DNA from: an uncultured Clostridia bacterium
GTDB lineage: Bacteria; Bacillota; Clostridia; Christensenellales; CAG-314
NCBI GenBank assembly: GCA_934203075.1
Contig: CAKPYT010000040.1
Coordinates: 1 to 64,000 of the forward strand
Reading direction: 5' to 3'
Length of the DNA: 64,000 nt
Position 1 is the first letter of the stretch; every line of letters starts with the position of its first letter. Shown one piece after another: positions 45,111 to 53,249 of the stretch. A program made the position numbers and the translations under genes. Below the pieces are notes generated by a model that saw only the letters and a list, made by a program, of their open reading frames with translations, had not been told where the DNA came from and did no database searches.

Positions 45111-46403
45111 ATGAAAACTTTCAAAAAATCAATGATTGTGCTTATGGCACTCGTTCTTTTCTTTGCGCTCGTAGCGTGCGATAAGGATGCAAAAGTACAA
45201 AGCCTTACGGGCGAACACGGCGCAGTTGCAGAGGGCGAGTTCGATAAGGGCAGTGCGCTCAAAGTTTCGTCAGTTGATGTCGGAGATGCACAAAAGCAAC
45301 TTATCTTTGGCAGCGGATATTTGACCGAAAACCTTACGGCATACGATATCCACATCGAAAAAGACGGCGCAAAGTTGCAACCGAGCGGAAAAGTGAAAAT
45401 AACGCTTGATTTTGACGGTAATTCCGCAAACGGTTATTCCGTTTTCCACTTCAAGAGCGATACGGATATGGAAGTGCTGCCTTCAACCGTCGCAGACGGC
45501 AAATTGTCCTTTGAAACGACGAGTTTTTCTGTTTTTGTCATAGGCGAAAACGCACCAGAAGAATACAACTACAATATAACTTACAACCTTGACGGCGGCA
45601 GTTTTGCCGAAGGCGTTACCGCCCCCGCTCAATACGGTAGCGACAGCGAGTTTCCGCTTTCTTTGCCGCCGGTTACAAAGAGCGGTTATGACTTTAAGGG
45701 CTGGAAGAACGCTTATGGTGTGGAAATGACCGAAATAACCGCCACTATGCGCGGAAGTCTTACCCTTACCGCACAATGGGAAAAAGGCACGGGCGAGGAC
45801 TTTTTCTTGTTCCGTTTGGAAATGGATAAGGTTGACCCAAACGATGCCAACGTAAAAACCGTTGAGTTCTATTCATCGGGAGTCAGCGACGGGAAAGGGG
45901 AAATTCTGAAAACGAAAATCGACGGTTCGTTTGAGAACGTCGACAGGAGCGGAATGAGCGTCTCTATCGGCGACGGTACTTATCTTGAGATTCTGTCCGA
46001 TACGGTTTATAAAAACTGTACGGCGGGTACGCTCAGCCAAGAAACAGGCAATCACGGTTATTGCTTCTACACCGGTTCTTTCAGCGGTAAAATTTCGATA
46101 AACGAAGACTATATGCTGTTTGTTTTGAAAAAAATCGACGGCGAAAGGTCAGAAGATCGTCTGGAAGCGGTTACAACCGACCATTTCCAAACGCTTAGCG
46201 AAGGCAGATATTTCGTCGTCAGAAAAGACGCGTATAACGCTGCCGTAGCCGCCGGAAAGAAAAACGAAACGGGAGAATTGTACGAAGCACTTTCGTACTT
46301 ATCCGAACCACACGACGACGGAAAAGACAACCCCGTTATCGAAGATATTACGGCTTGCTATGAAATCTGGATTCAATTCGCAACTTCGCTGAAACGTTCT
46401 TGA
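45111..46403 (+). CDS. Lipoprotein with InlB-type B-repeat
   Basis: 430 residues. The signal peptide ends at Cys23 (FFALVAC). One Listeria-Bacteroides B-repeat is clear: YNLDGGSFAEGVTAP, then SGYDFKGWKN and SLTLTAQWE, about residues 152-224. A further C-terminal region of about 200 residues is not recognised. A hairpin CAAAGCCG/CGGCTTTG at 45067-45094 lies between this gene and the previous one. Only a modest GGAGTAG is seen before the ATG. It is last of the lipoprotein row. Confidence 0.75.
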   Translation: MKTFKKSMIVLMALVLFFALVACDKDAKVQSLTGEHGAVAEGEFDKGSALKVSSVDVGDAQKQLIFGSGYLTENLTAYDIHIEKDGAKLQPSGKVKITLDFDGNSANGYSVFHFKSDTDMEVLPSTVADGKLSFETTSFSVFVIGENAPEEYNYNITYNLDGGSFAEGVTAPAQYGSDSEFPLSLPPVTKSGYDFKGWKNAYGVEMTEITATMRGSLTLTAQWEKGTGEDFFLFRLEMDKVDPNDANVKTVEFYSSGVSDGKGEILKTKIDGSFENVDRSGMSVSIGDGTYLEILSDTVYKNCTAGTLSQETGNHGYCFYTGSFSGKISINEDYMLFVLKKIDGERSEDRLEAVTTDHFQTLSEGRYFVVRKDAYNAAVAAGKKNETGELYEALSYLSEPHDDGKDNPVIEDITACYEIWIQFATSLKRS

Positions 46404-46593
46404 ATCGAAGGGGCGAAGGGATTGGATAAGAGAAACCTTGTAGCATAAATCGAACCGAAATTCACCGAAAGTAAGCCGTCTTAGAAACTAAGGCGGCTGA
46501 AATTCTCCGGATTTGATAGGGGCGCGAGGGGCACTTATGCCGTGGGGCATTCCGGCAAAACGGATGCCTGGGCGGGGACAAAACGTCAATTTC
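46404..46593. other. Intergenic region with one hairpin
   Basis: AGCCGTCTTAG / CTAAGGCGGCT (46474-46484 with 46488-46498) lies after the lipoprotein genes but lacks a T-tract. Nothing else was seen. Confidence 0.4.
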
Positions 46594-46625
46594 GAAAAAG
46601 AGCCGGGGCGTGACACCCGGCTCTT
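46594..46625 (-). terminator. Terminator of the minus-strand SLOG-like fragment
   Basis: AAGAGCCGGG / CCCGGCTCTT; on the minus strand the stem is followed by TTTC. It overlaps the stop codon region. Confidence 0.75.
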
Positions 46626-46935
46626 AATCTTTTTGGATTGTTTCGGAAAAGTAGTTTTTCCAATAGGTATCGGCTTCGTCCGCGGTCATACCGAAGGTCG
46701 GCCGGTCTTCCTCCCGGAATAAATTGAGAATTCTCAGCCCCTTCCGTTTCGCGTAGTTCATGTCGGTTTTTGCTCCGATTCGGCGTTGGGTCGGGTCCAC
46801 GTAGCAAATCAGCGTGTCGCATTCGTCCATCATTTGTTTATTGCTTTCGGTAATTTGCTTTTTGAAGTGCAGCTCTTCCGTCGGGAACAGGTCCCGATAG
46901 GGCACGGAATCCGGGTGGATTTTCTTTTCGGGGGA
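46624..46935 (-). pseudogene. C-terminal fragment of a SLOG-like (DUF1273-related) gene, apparently decayed
   Basis: The C-terminal part reads DECDTLICYVDPTQ, then RRIGAKTDMNYAKRKGL, similar to the last part of SLOG/YpsA-like proteins. An in-frame GTG at 46905 would start a 93-residue product, but coding similarity continues upstream (EKKIHPDSVPYRDLFPTEEL) to an in-frame TGA near 46940. Beyond it the adjacent frame reads FSVGIVSIDFPP, suggesting a frameshift. The N-terminal nucleotide-binding part is absent. Similarity was judged by eye only. Confidence 0.45.
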
Positions 46936-47116
46936 AAGTCAATCGATACGATCCCGACCGAAAAACGTTTGCCCTGCGGTCTTTTCTTAAAAATCTTCAG
47001 CGAGGGGCAGACGCTCCGTGCGGCTTTCGGGGAACACGGTCGGGAGGGGAACGGTTTGGGGGAAAGGGGAAAAATTCTCTTCGTCCCTTTTGCCGCAACG
47101 GAGGAGCCGCTCCCGT

Positions 47117-47150
47117 AAAAAAAATCGACGGGGACAATCCCGTCGATTTC
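47117..47150 (-). terminator. Terminator of the TetR-GNAT operon
   Basis: AAATCGACGGG / CCCGTCGATTT (47122-47132 with 47139-47149); on the minus strand it is followed by T5 or more. Confidence 0.85.
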
Positions 47151-47298
47151 TATTGGAGGAAATTTGCGGCAGAAAAAGCGGAGGAGCGCAAACCGAACGT
47201 CGGAGGGTGTTCGCAAAACGCGAAGCCCGACTTTCCCTTTCGATCGTTTTTGAGCAAGGGCGGAAAACGCGTCGCTCAATCCCGGGTGCCCCGTTACT

Positions 47299-47943
47299 TC
47301 AAAAAATCTGCCCGTCTGATTTTTTCTTTTCCCGGAAGGGAAACGTTTCGTCAAATTTTCGAAAAGCCTCCGGCTCGGCCCGGCACACGAAATAGCACTC
47401 CGGGTCGCGGTAAGAGCCATGTACTCCGTTCAGAAAACCTGGTTTCAGTTCTTTTATCAAAAAGTAGTCCGCCGACGGATCGTCCGCATATACGATGCCG
47501 CGTTCTTTGGCAACGGTGAAACCGCTTTTTCCGTAAAAATCGAGATTGCCGGTGATAGCAAGTGCTCCGGCCCCGAGATCCCGTGCTCTTTGCATCGATT
47601 CGTCCAGCAGAAGTTTTCCGTATCCTTTGCGTTTGTATTCGTTGGCAATACAAATCGGCCCGAAAGTCAGAATCGGCAGAGGGCCGGCCGCGCAATCGAT
47701 ATGGGACCGATAGTATACCACCTGTCCGATGAGTTTTTCGTCTTTTTCGAAAACCAGATCCAACTCCGGCACAAAGTTTGCATCGTTTCGCATGCGGTGC
47801 AGCACAAAGTGCTCCATCGCACCGGGAAGGTACACATTCCAGAAGGAATCGCGTACGAGTGTTTCTACCGCGCGGTAATCGTCCGGAGTTTCTCTTCGAA
47901 TCCGGCAGCCTTGCGGCAGGGTATTGTTTTTCTTTTGAATCAT
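47299..47943 (-). CDS. GNAT family N-acetyltransferase
   Basis: 214 residues. The acetyl-CoA loop is in CIANEYKRKGYGKLLLDES (R/K-x-x-G-x-G/A), about residues 98-116, after the beta4 strand ILTFGPI. FYGKSGF is the motif B. The family includes predicted acetyltransferases acting on small molecules or proteins. AAGGAGTAAACA precedes the ATG, overlapping the TetR stop region, so it is cotranscribed with the regulator three bases upstream. Confidence 0.9.
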   Translation of the reverse strand: MIQKKNNTLPQGCRIRRETPDDYRAVETLVRDSFWNVYLPGAMEHFVLHRMRNDANFVPELDLVFEKDEKLIGQVVYYRSHIDCAAGPLPILTFGPICIANEYKRKGYGKLLLDESMQRARDLGAGALAITGNLDFYGKSGFTVAKERGIVYADDPSADYFLIKELKPGFLNGVHGSYRDPECYFVCRAEPEAFRKFDETFPFREKKKSDGQIF

Positions 47944-47946
47944 TGT

Positions 47947-48558
47947 TTACTCCTTTTCAAAATCGTGGCCGGGCGCAAGCTGCAACAAAAAACGGTCTGT
48001 ATAGGTAAAAAAGTCCCGAAGAACGCTATCTTTCTCGCTTGCCGCGTCGTATGCCGCGTAATACAAAAACATCCCGCCGTAAAAAGCAACGGCAAGTGCA
48101 TGTGCGCGCGTTTTGCTCTGCCCCGAGGCAGAGAAAATCTCTTCTACATAGGAACACGGCCCGACGGAAAGGGAATCGCGGTAGAGTTGTGCCATGCTTT
48201 CGCTGCGGAATTGTTCCAGAGTCAGCATTTTTCGGAAGAGCGAGGCAAAAGGGTGCTCCGTCCAATAGCGAAACTGCGCCTTGGCATATTCTCCGAAGGC
48301 TTGCAAATCCACAGCTCTCTGGAACCCGCCCGCTTCCAGCGGCATGGCAAACGCAAGTGCGTTTTCCGTGTCGTTCTGCTGCATTTTTGCTAGAATCCCC
48401 TGCAAAATCTCTTCTTTGCCGGAAACGTGCTTGTAAAGTGCGGCCTTGGTTACGCCCAGTTTTTCTGCAATATCGCTCATGGAGGAGCCAAGATATCCTT
48501 TTTGCGCAAAAACCTCCAGTGCGGCAGTGAGCAGTTGCTCTTTTTTGTCGTTTTTCAT
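47947..48558 (-). CDS. TetR/AcrR-family transcriptional repressor
   Basis: 203 residues. The N-terminal HTH is LLTAALEVFAQKGYLGSSMS then DIAEKLGVTKAALYKHVSGK, about residues 9-55. The C-terminal ligand-binding region is predicted all-helical. The gene is preceded by two identical palindromes, one lying between the -35 and -10 boxes, so the protein probably represses its own operon with the GNAT gene. The inducer is unknown. Confidence 0.92.
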   Translation of the reverse strand: MKNDKKEQLLTAALEVFAQKGYLGSSMSDIAEKLGVTKAALYKHVSGKEEILQGILAKMQQNDTENALAFAMPLEAGGFQRAVDLQAFGEYAKAQFRYWTEHPFASLFRKMLTLEQFRSESMAQLYRDSLSVGPCSYVEEIFSASGQSKTRAHALAVAFYGGMFLYYAAYDAASEKDSVLRDFFTYTDRFLLQLAPGHDFEKE

Positions 48559-48574
48559 TTGCTTTTTGTCCTTT

Positions 48575-48622
48575 GTTACCGATCGGTAACCTTAGTATAG
48601 TTACCGATCGGTAACTTGTCAA
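48575..48622 (-). promoter_or_regulatory. TetR promoter with doubled operator
   Basis: GTTACCGATCGGTAAC occurs twice as a perfect palindrome, at 48575-48590 and 48600-48615, 25 bases centre to centre. On the minus strand TTGACA (48622-48617), a 17-base spacer and TATACT (48599-48594) form the promoter; the second palindrome fills the spacer and the first covers the transcription start. This is a classic self-repressed layout. Confidence 0.9.
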
Positions 48623-48789
48623 GAGAATAAAGCAAAAAACAGAAGAAAAGGGGGAAACGTCGTTCTCAGGGTTTTGTCGGAAGGGGCAAAAAATTCGAAT
48701 TGTGCTTCCGGTCAAAAACTCCCGTCGTTTTTGCACGGGGACGAAAGCAAAAACGATTCTGCAGGCACGGGCGGCAAACGCCTGCCCTG

Positions 48790-48818
48790 TTGCGTCGTTC
48801 TGCTTTTTGTGTTAAAAT
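48790..48818 (+). promoter_or_regulatory. Promoter of the ybaK-like gene
   Basis: TTGCGT (48790-48795), a 17-base spacer and TAAAAT (48813-48818). Confidence 0.6.
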
Positions 48819-48857
48819 AAAAACAAAAAAAACGAGAGAAGGGGACGGAACGAGGGG

Positions 48858-49343
48858 ATGATTCAACCGGAAAAGACCAACGCCACACGTGCGCTGGAAC
48901 AAAAGAAAATCGAATTCAAGGTGCATACGTACCTTTCGGATGGGGCAATCTCCGGTGTGGAAGTGGCAGCCGCCATCGGCGAGCCGGTGGAAAAGGTGTA
49001 CAAAACGCTGGTGACGGTGGGAAAAAGTAAGGTTCATTACGTGTTTGTCATTCCTGCCGCTGCCGAGTTGGACCTGAAAAAGGCGGCAAAAACCGTCGGA
49101 GAAAAGAGTATCGAGATGGTAAAGTCCAAAGAATTGCTGCCTTTGACGGGTTACGTGCACGGCGGGTGCTCGCCCGTCGGCATGAAAAAGCAGTTTTCTA
49201 CCGTAGTGAACGATACGGCACGGGAAATGCCGGCGATTATCGTCAGCGGGGGAAGAATCGGGTATCAAATCGAGATTGCGCCTGCCGTTTTGCAGCGGGT
49301 CGTACCGTTTTCGTATGCGGATGTAATCGCAGAGACTTCCTGA
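48858..49343 (+). CDS. Cys-tRNA(Pro)/Cys-tRNA(Cys) deacylase YbaK family
   Basis: 161 residues. The YbaK fold is seen in KTNATRALEQKKIEFKVHTY, KVYKTLVTVG and the C-terminal GYVHGGCSPVGMKKQF with the conserved GGxSP/GC segment. The family removes misacylated Cys from tRNA-Pro. The ATG at 48858 has CGAGGGG upstream. The length is normal for YbaK. It stands alone with its own promoter. Confidence 0.92.
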   Translation: MIQPEKTNATRALEQKKIEFKVHTYLSDGAISGVEVAAAIGEPVEKVYKTLVTVGKSKVHYVFVIPAAAELDLKKAAKTVGEKSIEMVKSKELLPLTGYVHGGCSPVGMKKQFSTVVNDTAREMPAIIVSGGRIGYQIEIAPAVLQRVVPFSYADVIAETS

Positions 49344-49444
49344 GTGCCGCACGAGAAGAGAAAGGGGGAAAACAACAATCTCCGTTCCGCAGGCACAATC
49401 GGCTCGTAAAGGGCAAAAGAGACGGAAAAACGTAAAATACAAGA

Positions 49445-49474
49445 AACAGCCGTCCGTTGTTGCGGACGGCTGTA
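49445..49474. terminator. Bidirectional terminator between ybaK-like and DUF1622 genes
   Basis: ACAGCCGTCCG / CGGACGGCTGT (49447-49457 with 49464-49474). The T-tract is weak on both strands. Confidence 0.65.
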
Positions 49475-49494
49475 ATAAAGTTCGGCAGAATCGA

Positions 49495-49881
49495 TTATTT
49501 TTCCTCTTTCGGTTTTTCCGCGGGAGCGGCCGGCAGAGGGGCGATGGGTAAAACGTCGTTTTTCTTTTCGATTTTAATTTCCCATTGAATCAGGAAGGTC
49601 AAAGCCGCGCGCAGCAGAATGATAGAGCCCAAAATCAGCAATTCGTCCCAATCCCGCACGATGACGGTGCGCAGCAGCTCGCCGCCCACTTTGAATTCCA
49701 ACGCAAGCGCAATGCCTTCCGCCAGATGCAGGCGTACGCGCGGTTGCTTGCGGAACAGCCCGATTACCGCCCGGACAATGGCATACAGCAGCACGGCAAC
49801 ACCGACGAGTTCAATCGCCAGAATGATATATTGCAGAGCGATTTTGTCAATACCTTCGAGTTTTTCGTATAGTTCTATCAT
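49495..49881 (-). CDS. DUF1622 family membrane protein
   Basis: 128 residues with two or three membrane helices (about residues 15-38 and 70-95) separated by a short loop RKQPRVRLHLAEGIALALEF, typical of DUF1622. The C-terminus is Pro/Ala/Glu-rich. CGGAGAGAATT precedes the ATG. No function is established for the family. Confidence 0.8.
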   Translation of the reverse strand: MIELYEKLEGIDKIALQYIILAIELVGVAVLLYAIVRAVIGLFRKQPRVRLHLAEGIALALEFKVGGELLRTVIVRDWDELLILGSIILLRAALTFLIQWEIKIEKKNDVLPIAPLPAAPAEKPKEEK

Positions 49882-50054
49882 AATTCTCTCCGTAAAATCG
49901 TGGTAAGAACAGTGTACTCTCTTTCCGGGGGCTTGTCAATAGGGGGCAGGCGAAGTTCTGCGGAGGGCAGGATCCGATGCTTTTGTGCGGCGTCCAAAGG
50001 GAGTTCGACGGCGGATGTTTTTTAAAAGGGCGGTAAGAAGAATGCAGCGGGGCA

Positions 50055-50083
50055 TTGACACGACGGAGAAAATAGGCTATACT
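50055..50083 (+). promoter_or_regulatory. Promoter of the gene at 50112
   Basis: TTGACA (50055-50060), a 17-base spacer and TATACT (50078-50083), a near-consensus match. Confidence 0.85.
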
Positions 50084-50111
50084 ATCCGCAAACAACTTGG
50101 AGGTATCATTC

Positions 50112-50669
50112 ATGGCGAAAAGAAAAACCAAAAAGTCTCAAAGGGACTTTCTAGTATCCATTGTATTGGCGGTGCTTGCGGTTTTGGTCATCTGCACTTT
50201 GTTTATGCCCGTTTTCTCCTCGAAAGGGGATCTTGGCGGCGTATTGCAAACGAAAGAGGCGAAAACGACGGGAGCAGACGTTCTTACCGCTTGTTTTCAC
50301 GAAAAAACTTCCGGCGACTACACGGGCGGCGCAAATACGTTGATTACTTTGAAAACTTCCGACGATTACGGTTTTGTGACTTCCGTTTTCGTATGGTCGT
50401 ATTTCCTTTCGATTCTTGCAGCAGCCGTCGTATTGGTGAGCGCAGTTCTTTCGATTTTGGGAATTCGCATTAACCTGTTGGGATTGGTCGGCGGTGCGGC
50501 TTTGTTGCTGCTGGCATTGGTTGCTTTCATCTTCTCTTTGATCGTAGCGGGAAAATTCGGCTATGCAGGCACGTTCGTTTCCTATACCACGACGTTGGCC
50601 GTCGGCGGGTGGTTCTTACTCGCAGGCGTGCTGTGCGGGGCAGGAGCAGCGTATACGGCAAAGAAATAA
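50112..50669 (+). CDS. Hypothetical four-helix membrane protein
   Basis: 185 residues: one N-terminal helix (about 19-37), a soluble loop of about 55 residues, and three more helices (about 95-180). The ATG at 50112 has TTGGAGGTATCATTC upstream. The family is not recognised. It is a single-gene unit with a strong promoter and terminator. Confidence 0.7.
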   Translation: MAKRKTKKSQRDFLVSIVLAVLAVLVICTLFMPVFSSKGDLGGVLQTKEAKTTGADVLTACFHEKTSGDYTGGANTLITLKTSDDYGFVTSVFVWSYFLSILAAAVVLVSAVLSILGIRINLLGLVGGAALLLLALVAFIFSLIVAGKFGYAGTFVSYTTTLAVGGWFLLAGVLCGAGAAYTAKK

Positions 50670-50680
50670 CCCCAAAAACA

Positions 50681-50712
50681 CAAAAAAAAGCAGGCATCGC
50701 CTGCTTTTTTCT
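50681..50712. terminator. Terminator of the gene at 50112
   Basis: AAAAAAGCAGGC / GCCTGCTTTTTT with loop ATC. Confidence 0.9.
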
Positions 50713-50864
50713 TTGGGCTTAAAAGAACGTAAAATGCGTTTTTCCTCCTTTTGGGGAATCGATATTTTAGCAAACAGTCGAAACCGAGAGGATAAGGTTT
50801 GTTTTAACGTTTTTCCGAAAGAGCGCCGATTCGGCGCAAATTGCTTTTCTGCGGTTCGCGGATT

Positions 50865-50884
50865 CGGAAAATCCGCCTGCGGAT
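50865..50884 (-). terminator. Terminator of the TerD-like gene
   Basis: On the minus strand ATCCGCAGGCGGAT is a perfect stem with a minimal loop, followed by TTTCC. It lies 16 bases after the stop. Confidence 0.55.
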
Positions 50885-50899
50885 GGTTTCTCTTATGGC

Positions 50900-52951
50900 T
50901 CAGCGGAAGTTTCCGTTCATCCAGGCGAGGACTTTTTCAAAATCCCAACTGTGCACCACTTCCGCATCCGGGCGCACGTTTTCCGCTTCGTTTGCCACAA
51001 CAACGTCTGCCCGGCTCGGGTCGGAAACGACTTCGGTTGCAAGCATTTCCGCAAGCGTACCGACGTTGAGGGTTTCCGTCAGGTGCAGATACTTTTCCAG
51101 GAAGGAATAATCGGTTCCCCCCGCAATGTATTGCTGCCCCGCAAGGGAAAGGTTCAGCCATACGAATTCGTCGGTGGAAAGGTCCAGGCCGAAAAGGCAG
51201 GCATGTGTGCTGTTGCAATCTATCCGGAAGGAGGTCTTTACCGTTTTCGGTTCGAAAATTTCACCGGAGTCCTTCCGGTCGCGCAACATAAATCCGGCGG
51301 TACAGGTGCAGTCGGAAAAGGGCACTTGCGAATACACGTTGTCAAAGAAAAGCAGATACTGCACGTGCGGATATTCTCTTTTAAAAGCACTCGGCGTCAG
51401 GTCGTAAAATTCGGAGCCGCCGCGCATCCCGCTGGTCTGATCTCCGGAAAAGCAAATTCCTTTGCTTTGTCGGTCTGACATGGTTCTCCACGAAAATTCT
51501 TCGCTGGTTTGCCACAAGCGGCTGATGCCCAGCGCGGAAAGGTCAATGTCGTTTACCCCTTCCCAATAGGTGAAGGCGCGTATTTTTTTATCGGCAGGGA
51601 TGGAAAACCGCGAGCCTTTCGGCAGCGTACCATAGCCCCCCTTGGAAGTCCCTTCCTGCAAAGGTAAAGCAATGCGGTACATCTCCGGCGCAATGTATAC
51701 TTTGCCCAGTTTGTTTTTCAGCAGGGCGCGCAGTTTGCTCAAAAGGGTTTCCCGTACGTGAATCCGGACGTTTTGCGGCAGGGCGCTTTTGCGCCGTTCC
51801 GCTTCTTCCACGGTTTCACTGTGGCGGAACAGCATCTGGTGTCTTTCAAAAATAAAATTACGCAGCCGGTCGGACGGAACGTCATAGGAAACGATCATTT
51901 GAATCAGCACCGGGATGTTGTCCGTTTCTATTTTGCTCAGGATGGAATCGATTTCTTCTTCGGTTTTGGCTCTGCTTAAAAGATAGTTCAGGTTGCGCAG
52001 TACGGCGCCGGAACCTTTTTGCGTTTGCAAAACCTTCAAAGCGTCGGCAGGGTTTCCCTCGGCCATTTTCCGCTCGAACGCCGAATAGGCAGAACGATTT
52101 TTCCCGTTGCGAATGGCAGAAACAAAACTCTGCGCCTTCTCCGTTTTCGGGCGATAGTGAATGTGATGCAAAAAGCCTTGCCACAACGCTTGTTTTTCAA
52201 AGCAATCAACGGTATTCACGTTGCCGCGTTCGAAGATGCTATCCAACAGGGCGGAAAGAAACTTACGGTCGGCATTGCGCAGATTCAACTTGCGTACGTT
52301 GTTGCTGCCGTAATAAAAATAATTCAAAAAATCGACCGTTTTCATCACGTCCGAAAGGGAAAGAAAATGGGAGAAAGAAAAGTCCCGCGTTTCCAGCAAC
52401 AGGCGGATGGCGGTATCTTTACAGGCACAATGCCTTACGGGCGGGTTGACGGAAAGGATATAGTTTTTTAAAAATTCGAATCGATCCGGGGAAAGGGGAC
52501 GAGTGGAAGAAAGCAGGTCTTCCGCCAGATCCGCCAAAACCTTTTCGGCCTCTTTTTCCGAAATCATGCGGAACGTTTGCGGTTTTACTTTTTCGCTCAT
52601 TGCGGAACGCTTGATTTCTTCTTCGAACAGAGAGCGTCCCGGTTGGTCAAAATCTCCGTGGCCGTAGGTTTTTGCGTAGTGCAGCATCTGATCCAGATAC
52701 AGCGTAAATCCGGAGAGGGCTTGTACGCTTTCCGGAAAGTTCACGTAAAAAGCCTCCGGGACGAATCTCCCCAATTTTTCGGATGCCAGGCGGATTTCGT
52801 CCAGATGAAGGTCTTCCCAACCGCTTTCCACCCAAATGCCGAGTTTTTGCGCCAGTGCATAACGAATTTCCGTTGCATCGTTGCTCGGCTGCAGATAGTC
52901 GTTGACAAACAAGTGCTTGTCAAAGAGTGTTTTTTTGAAAAACAGGTCCAT
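50900..52951 (-). CDS. Large protein with MXAN_6230/TerD-like C-terminus
   Basis: 683 residues, soluble. The C-terminal half shows features of the TerD-related MXAN_6230/SCO0930 group. It has a LGKVYIAPEMYRIALPL segment near residue 440, GSRFSIPADKKIRAFTYWEG, DIDLSALGIS and the conserved SGDQTSGMRGGSEFYDL near 535. The N-terminal half (about 1-380) is helical and not recognised. Related proteins occur in Ter-type stress systems, but no other ter gene is near. GGAGGGATTGTA precedes the ATG. The structured RNA at 52972-53214 lies directly upstream. Confidence 0.72.
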   Translation of the reverse strand: MDLFFKKTLFDKHLFVNDYLQPSNDATEIRYALAQKLGIWVESGWEDLHLDEIRLASEKLGRFVPEAFYVNFPESVQALSGFTLYLDQMLHYAKTYGHGDFDQPGRSLFEEEIKRSAMSEKVKPQTFRMISEKEAEKVLADLAEDLLSSTRPLSPDRFEFLKNYILSVNPPVRHCACKDTAIRLLLETRDFSFSHFLSLSDVMKTVDFLNYFYYGSNNVRKLNLRNADRKFLSALLDSIFERGNVNTVDCFEKQALWQGFLHHIHYRPKTEKAQSFVSAIRNGKNRSAYSAFERKMAEGNPADALKVLQTQKGSGAVLRNLNYLLSRAKTEEEIDSILSKIETDNIPVLIQMIVSYDVPSDRLRNFIFERHQMLFRHSETVEEAERRKSALPQNVRIHVRETLLSKLRALLKNKLGKVYIAPEMYRIALPLQEGTSKGGYGTLPKGSRFSIPADKKIRAFTYWEGVNDIDLSALGISRLWQTSEEFSWRTMSDRQSKGICFSGDQTSGMRGGSEFYDLTPSAFKREYPHVQYLLFFDNVYSQVPFSDCTCTAGFMLRDRKDSGEIFEPKTVKTSFRIDCNSTHACLFGLDLSTDEFVWLNLSLAGQQYIAGGTDYSFLEKYLHLTETLNVGTLAEMLATEVVSDPSRADVVVANEAENVRPDAEVVHSWDFEKVLAWMNGNFR

Positions 52952-52971
52952 TACAATCCCTCCAAAAAAAG

Positions 52972-53214
52972 AAAAAAGGCAGATGAAATCGTCAATTCAT
53001 TTAAGTCCCGGTCCTCTATCCCTTGAGGTATCGCGACGGGTTGCCCCGCGTGAGCAGGAGTCGAACCTGCATTCCCGGGTTCTGCTTACCGGAATAGACT
53101 TGACTAGCTATCTGCACGTCGAAAATGCGGCACTTTTGTAATTTTCGGTTACGAACTGAGAAATAAGCACCGCTAGCGTTTTTTCTTCCTCCGCAATGCA
53201 GAGCATTGCTTTGG
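52972..53214 (-). ncRNA. Candidate structured non-coding RNA with a tRNA T-arm-like hairpin
   Basis: On the minus strand the sequence closes on itself. P1 is GCAGAT (53115-53110) with ATCTGC (52984-52979). P2 is GTCAA (53104-53100) with TTGAC (52995-52991). P3 is TTCCGGT (53094-53088) with ACCGGGA (53012-53006). Inside are a hairpin GCAGG-TTCGACT-CCTGC (53070-53054, exactly like a tRNA T-arm), a GNRA-type CGGG-GCAA-CCCG hairpin (53048-53037) and CCTC-AAGGGATA-GAGG (53028-53013). T-rich sequence follows. It has its own promoter, no coding content, and no matching acceptor stem, so it is not a tRNA or tmRNA by eye. Rfam classes of similar size, such as raiA, should be compared. Confidence 0.5.
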
Positions 53215-53220
53215 AAAAAT

Positions 53221-53249
53221 ATTATACCACATCTTTTGCCGCAATACAA
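53221..53249 (-). promoter_or_regulatory. Promoter of the candidate ncRNA
   Basis: On the minus strand, TTGTAT (53249-53244), a 17-base spacer and TATAAT (53226-53221) with an extended TGG. Confidence 0.75.

Noticed and set aside
53040..53131. Possible tRNA gene based on the GGTTCGACTCC motif
   Set aside because: No 7-bp acceptor partner, no anticodon arm with a 7-base loop and no CCA; the T-arm is kept only as part of a larger structured RNA.
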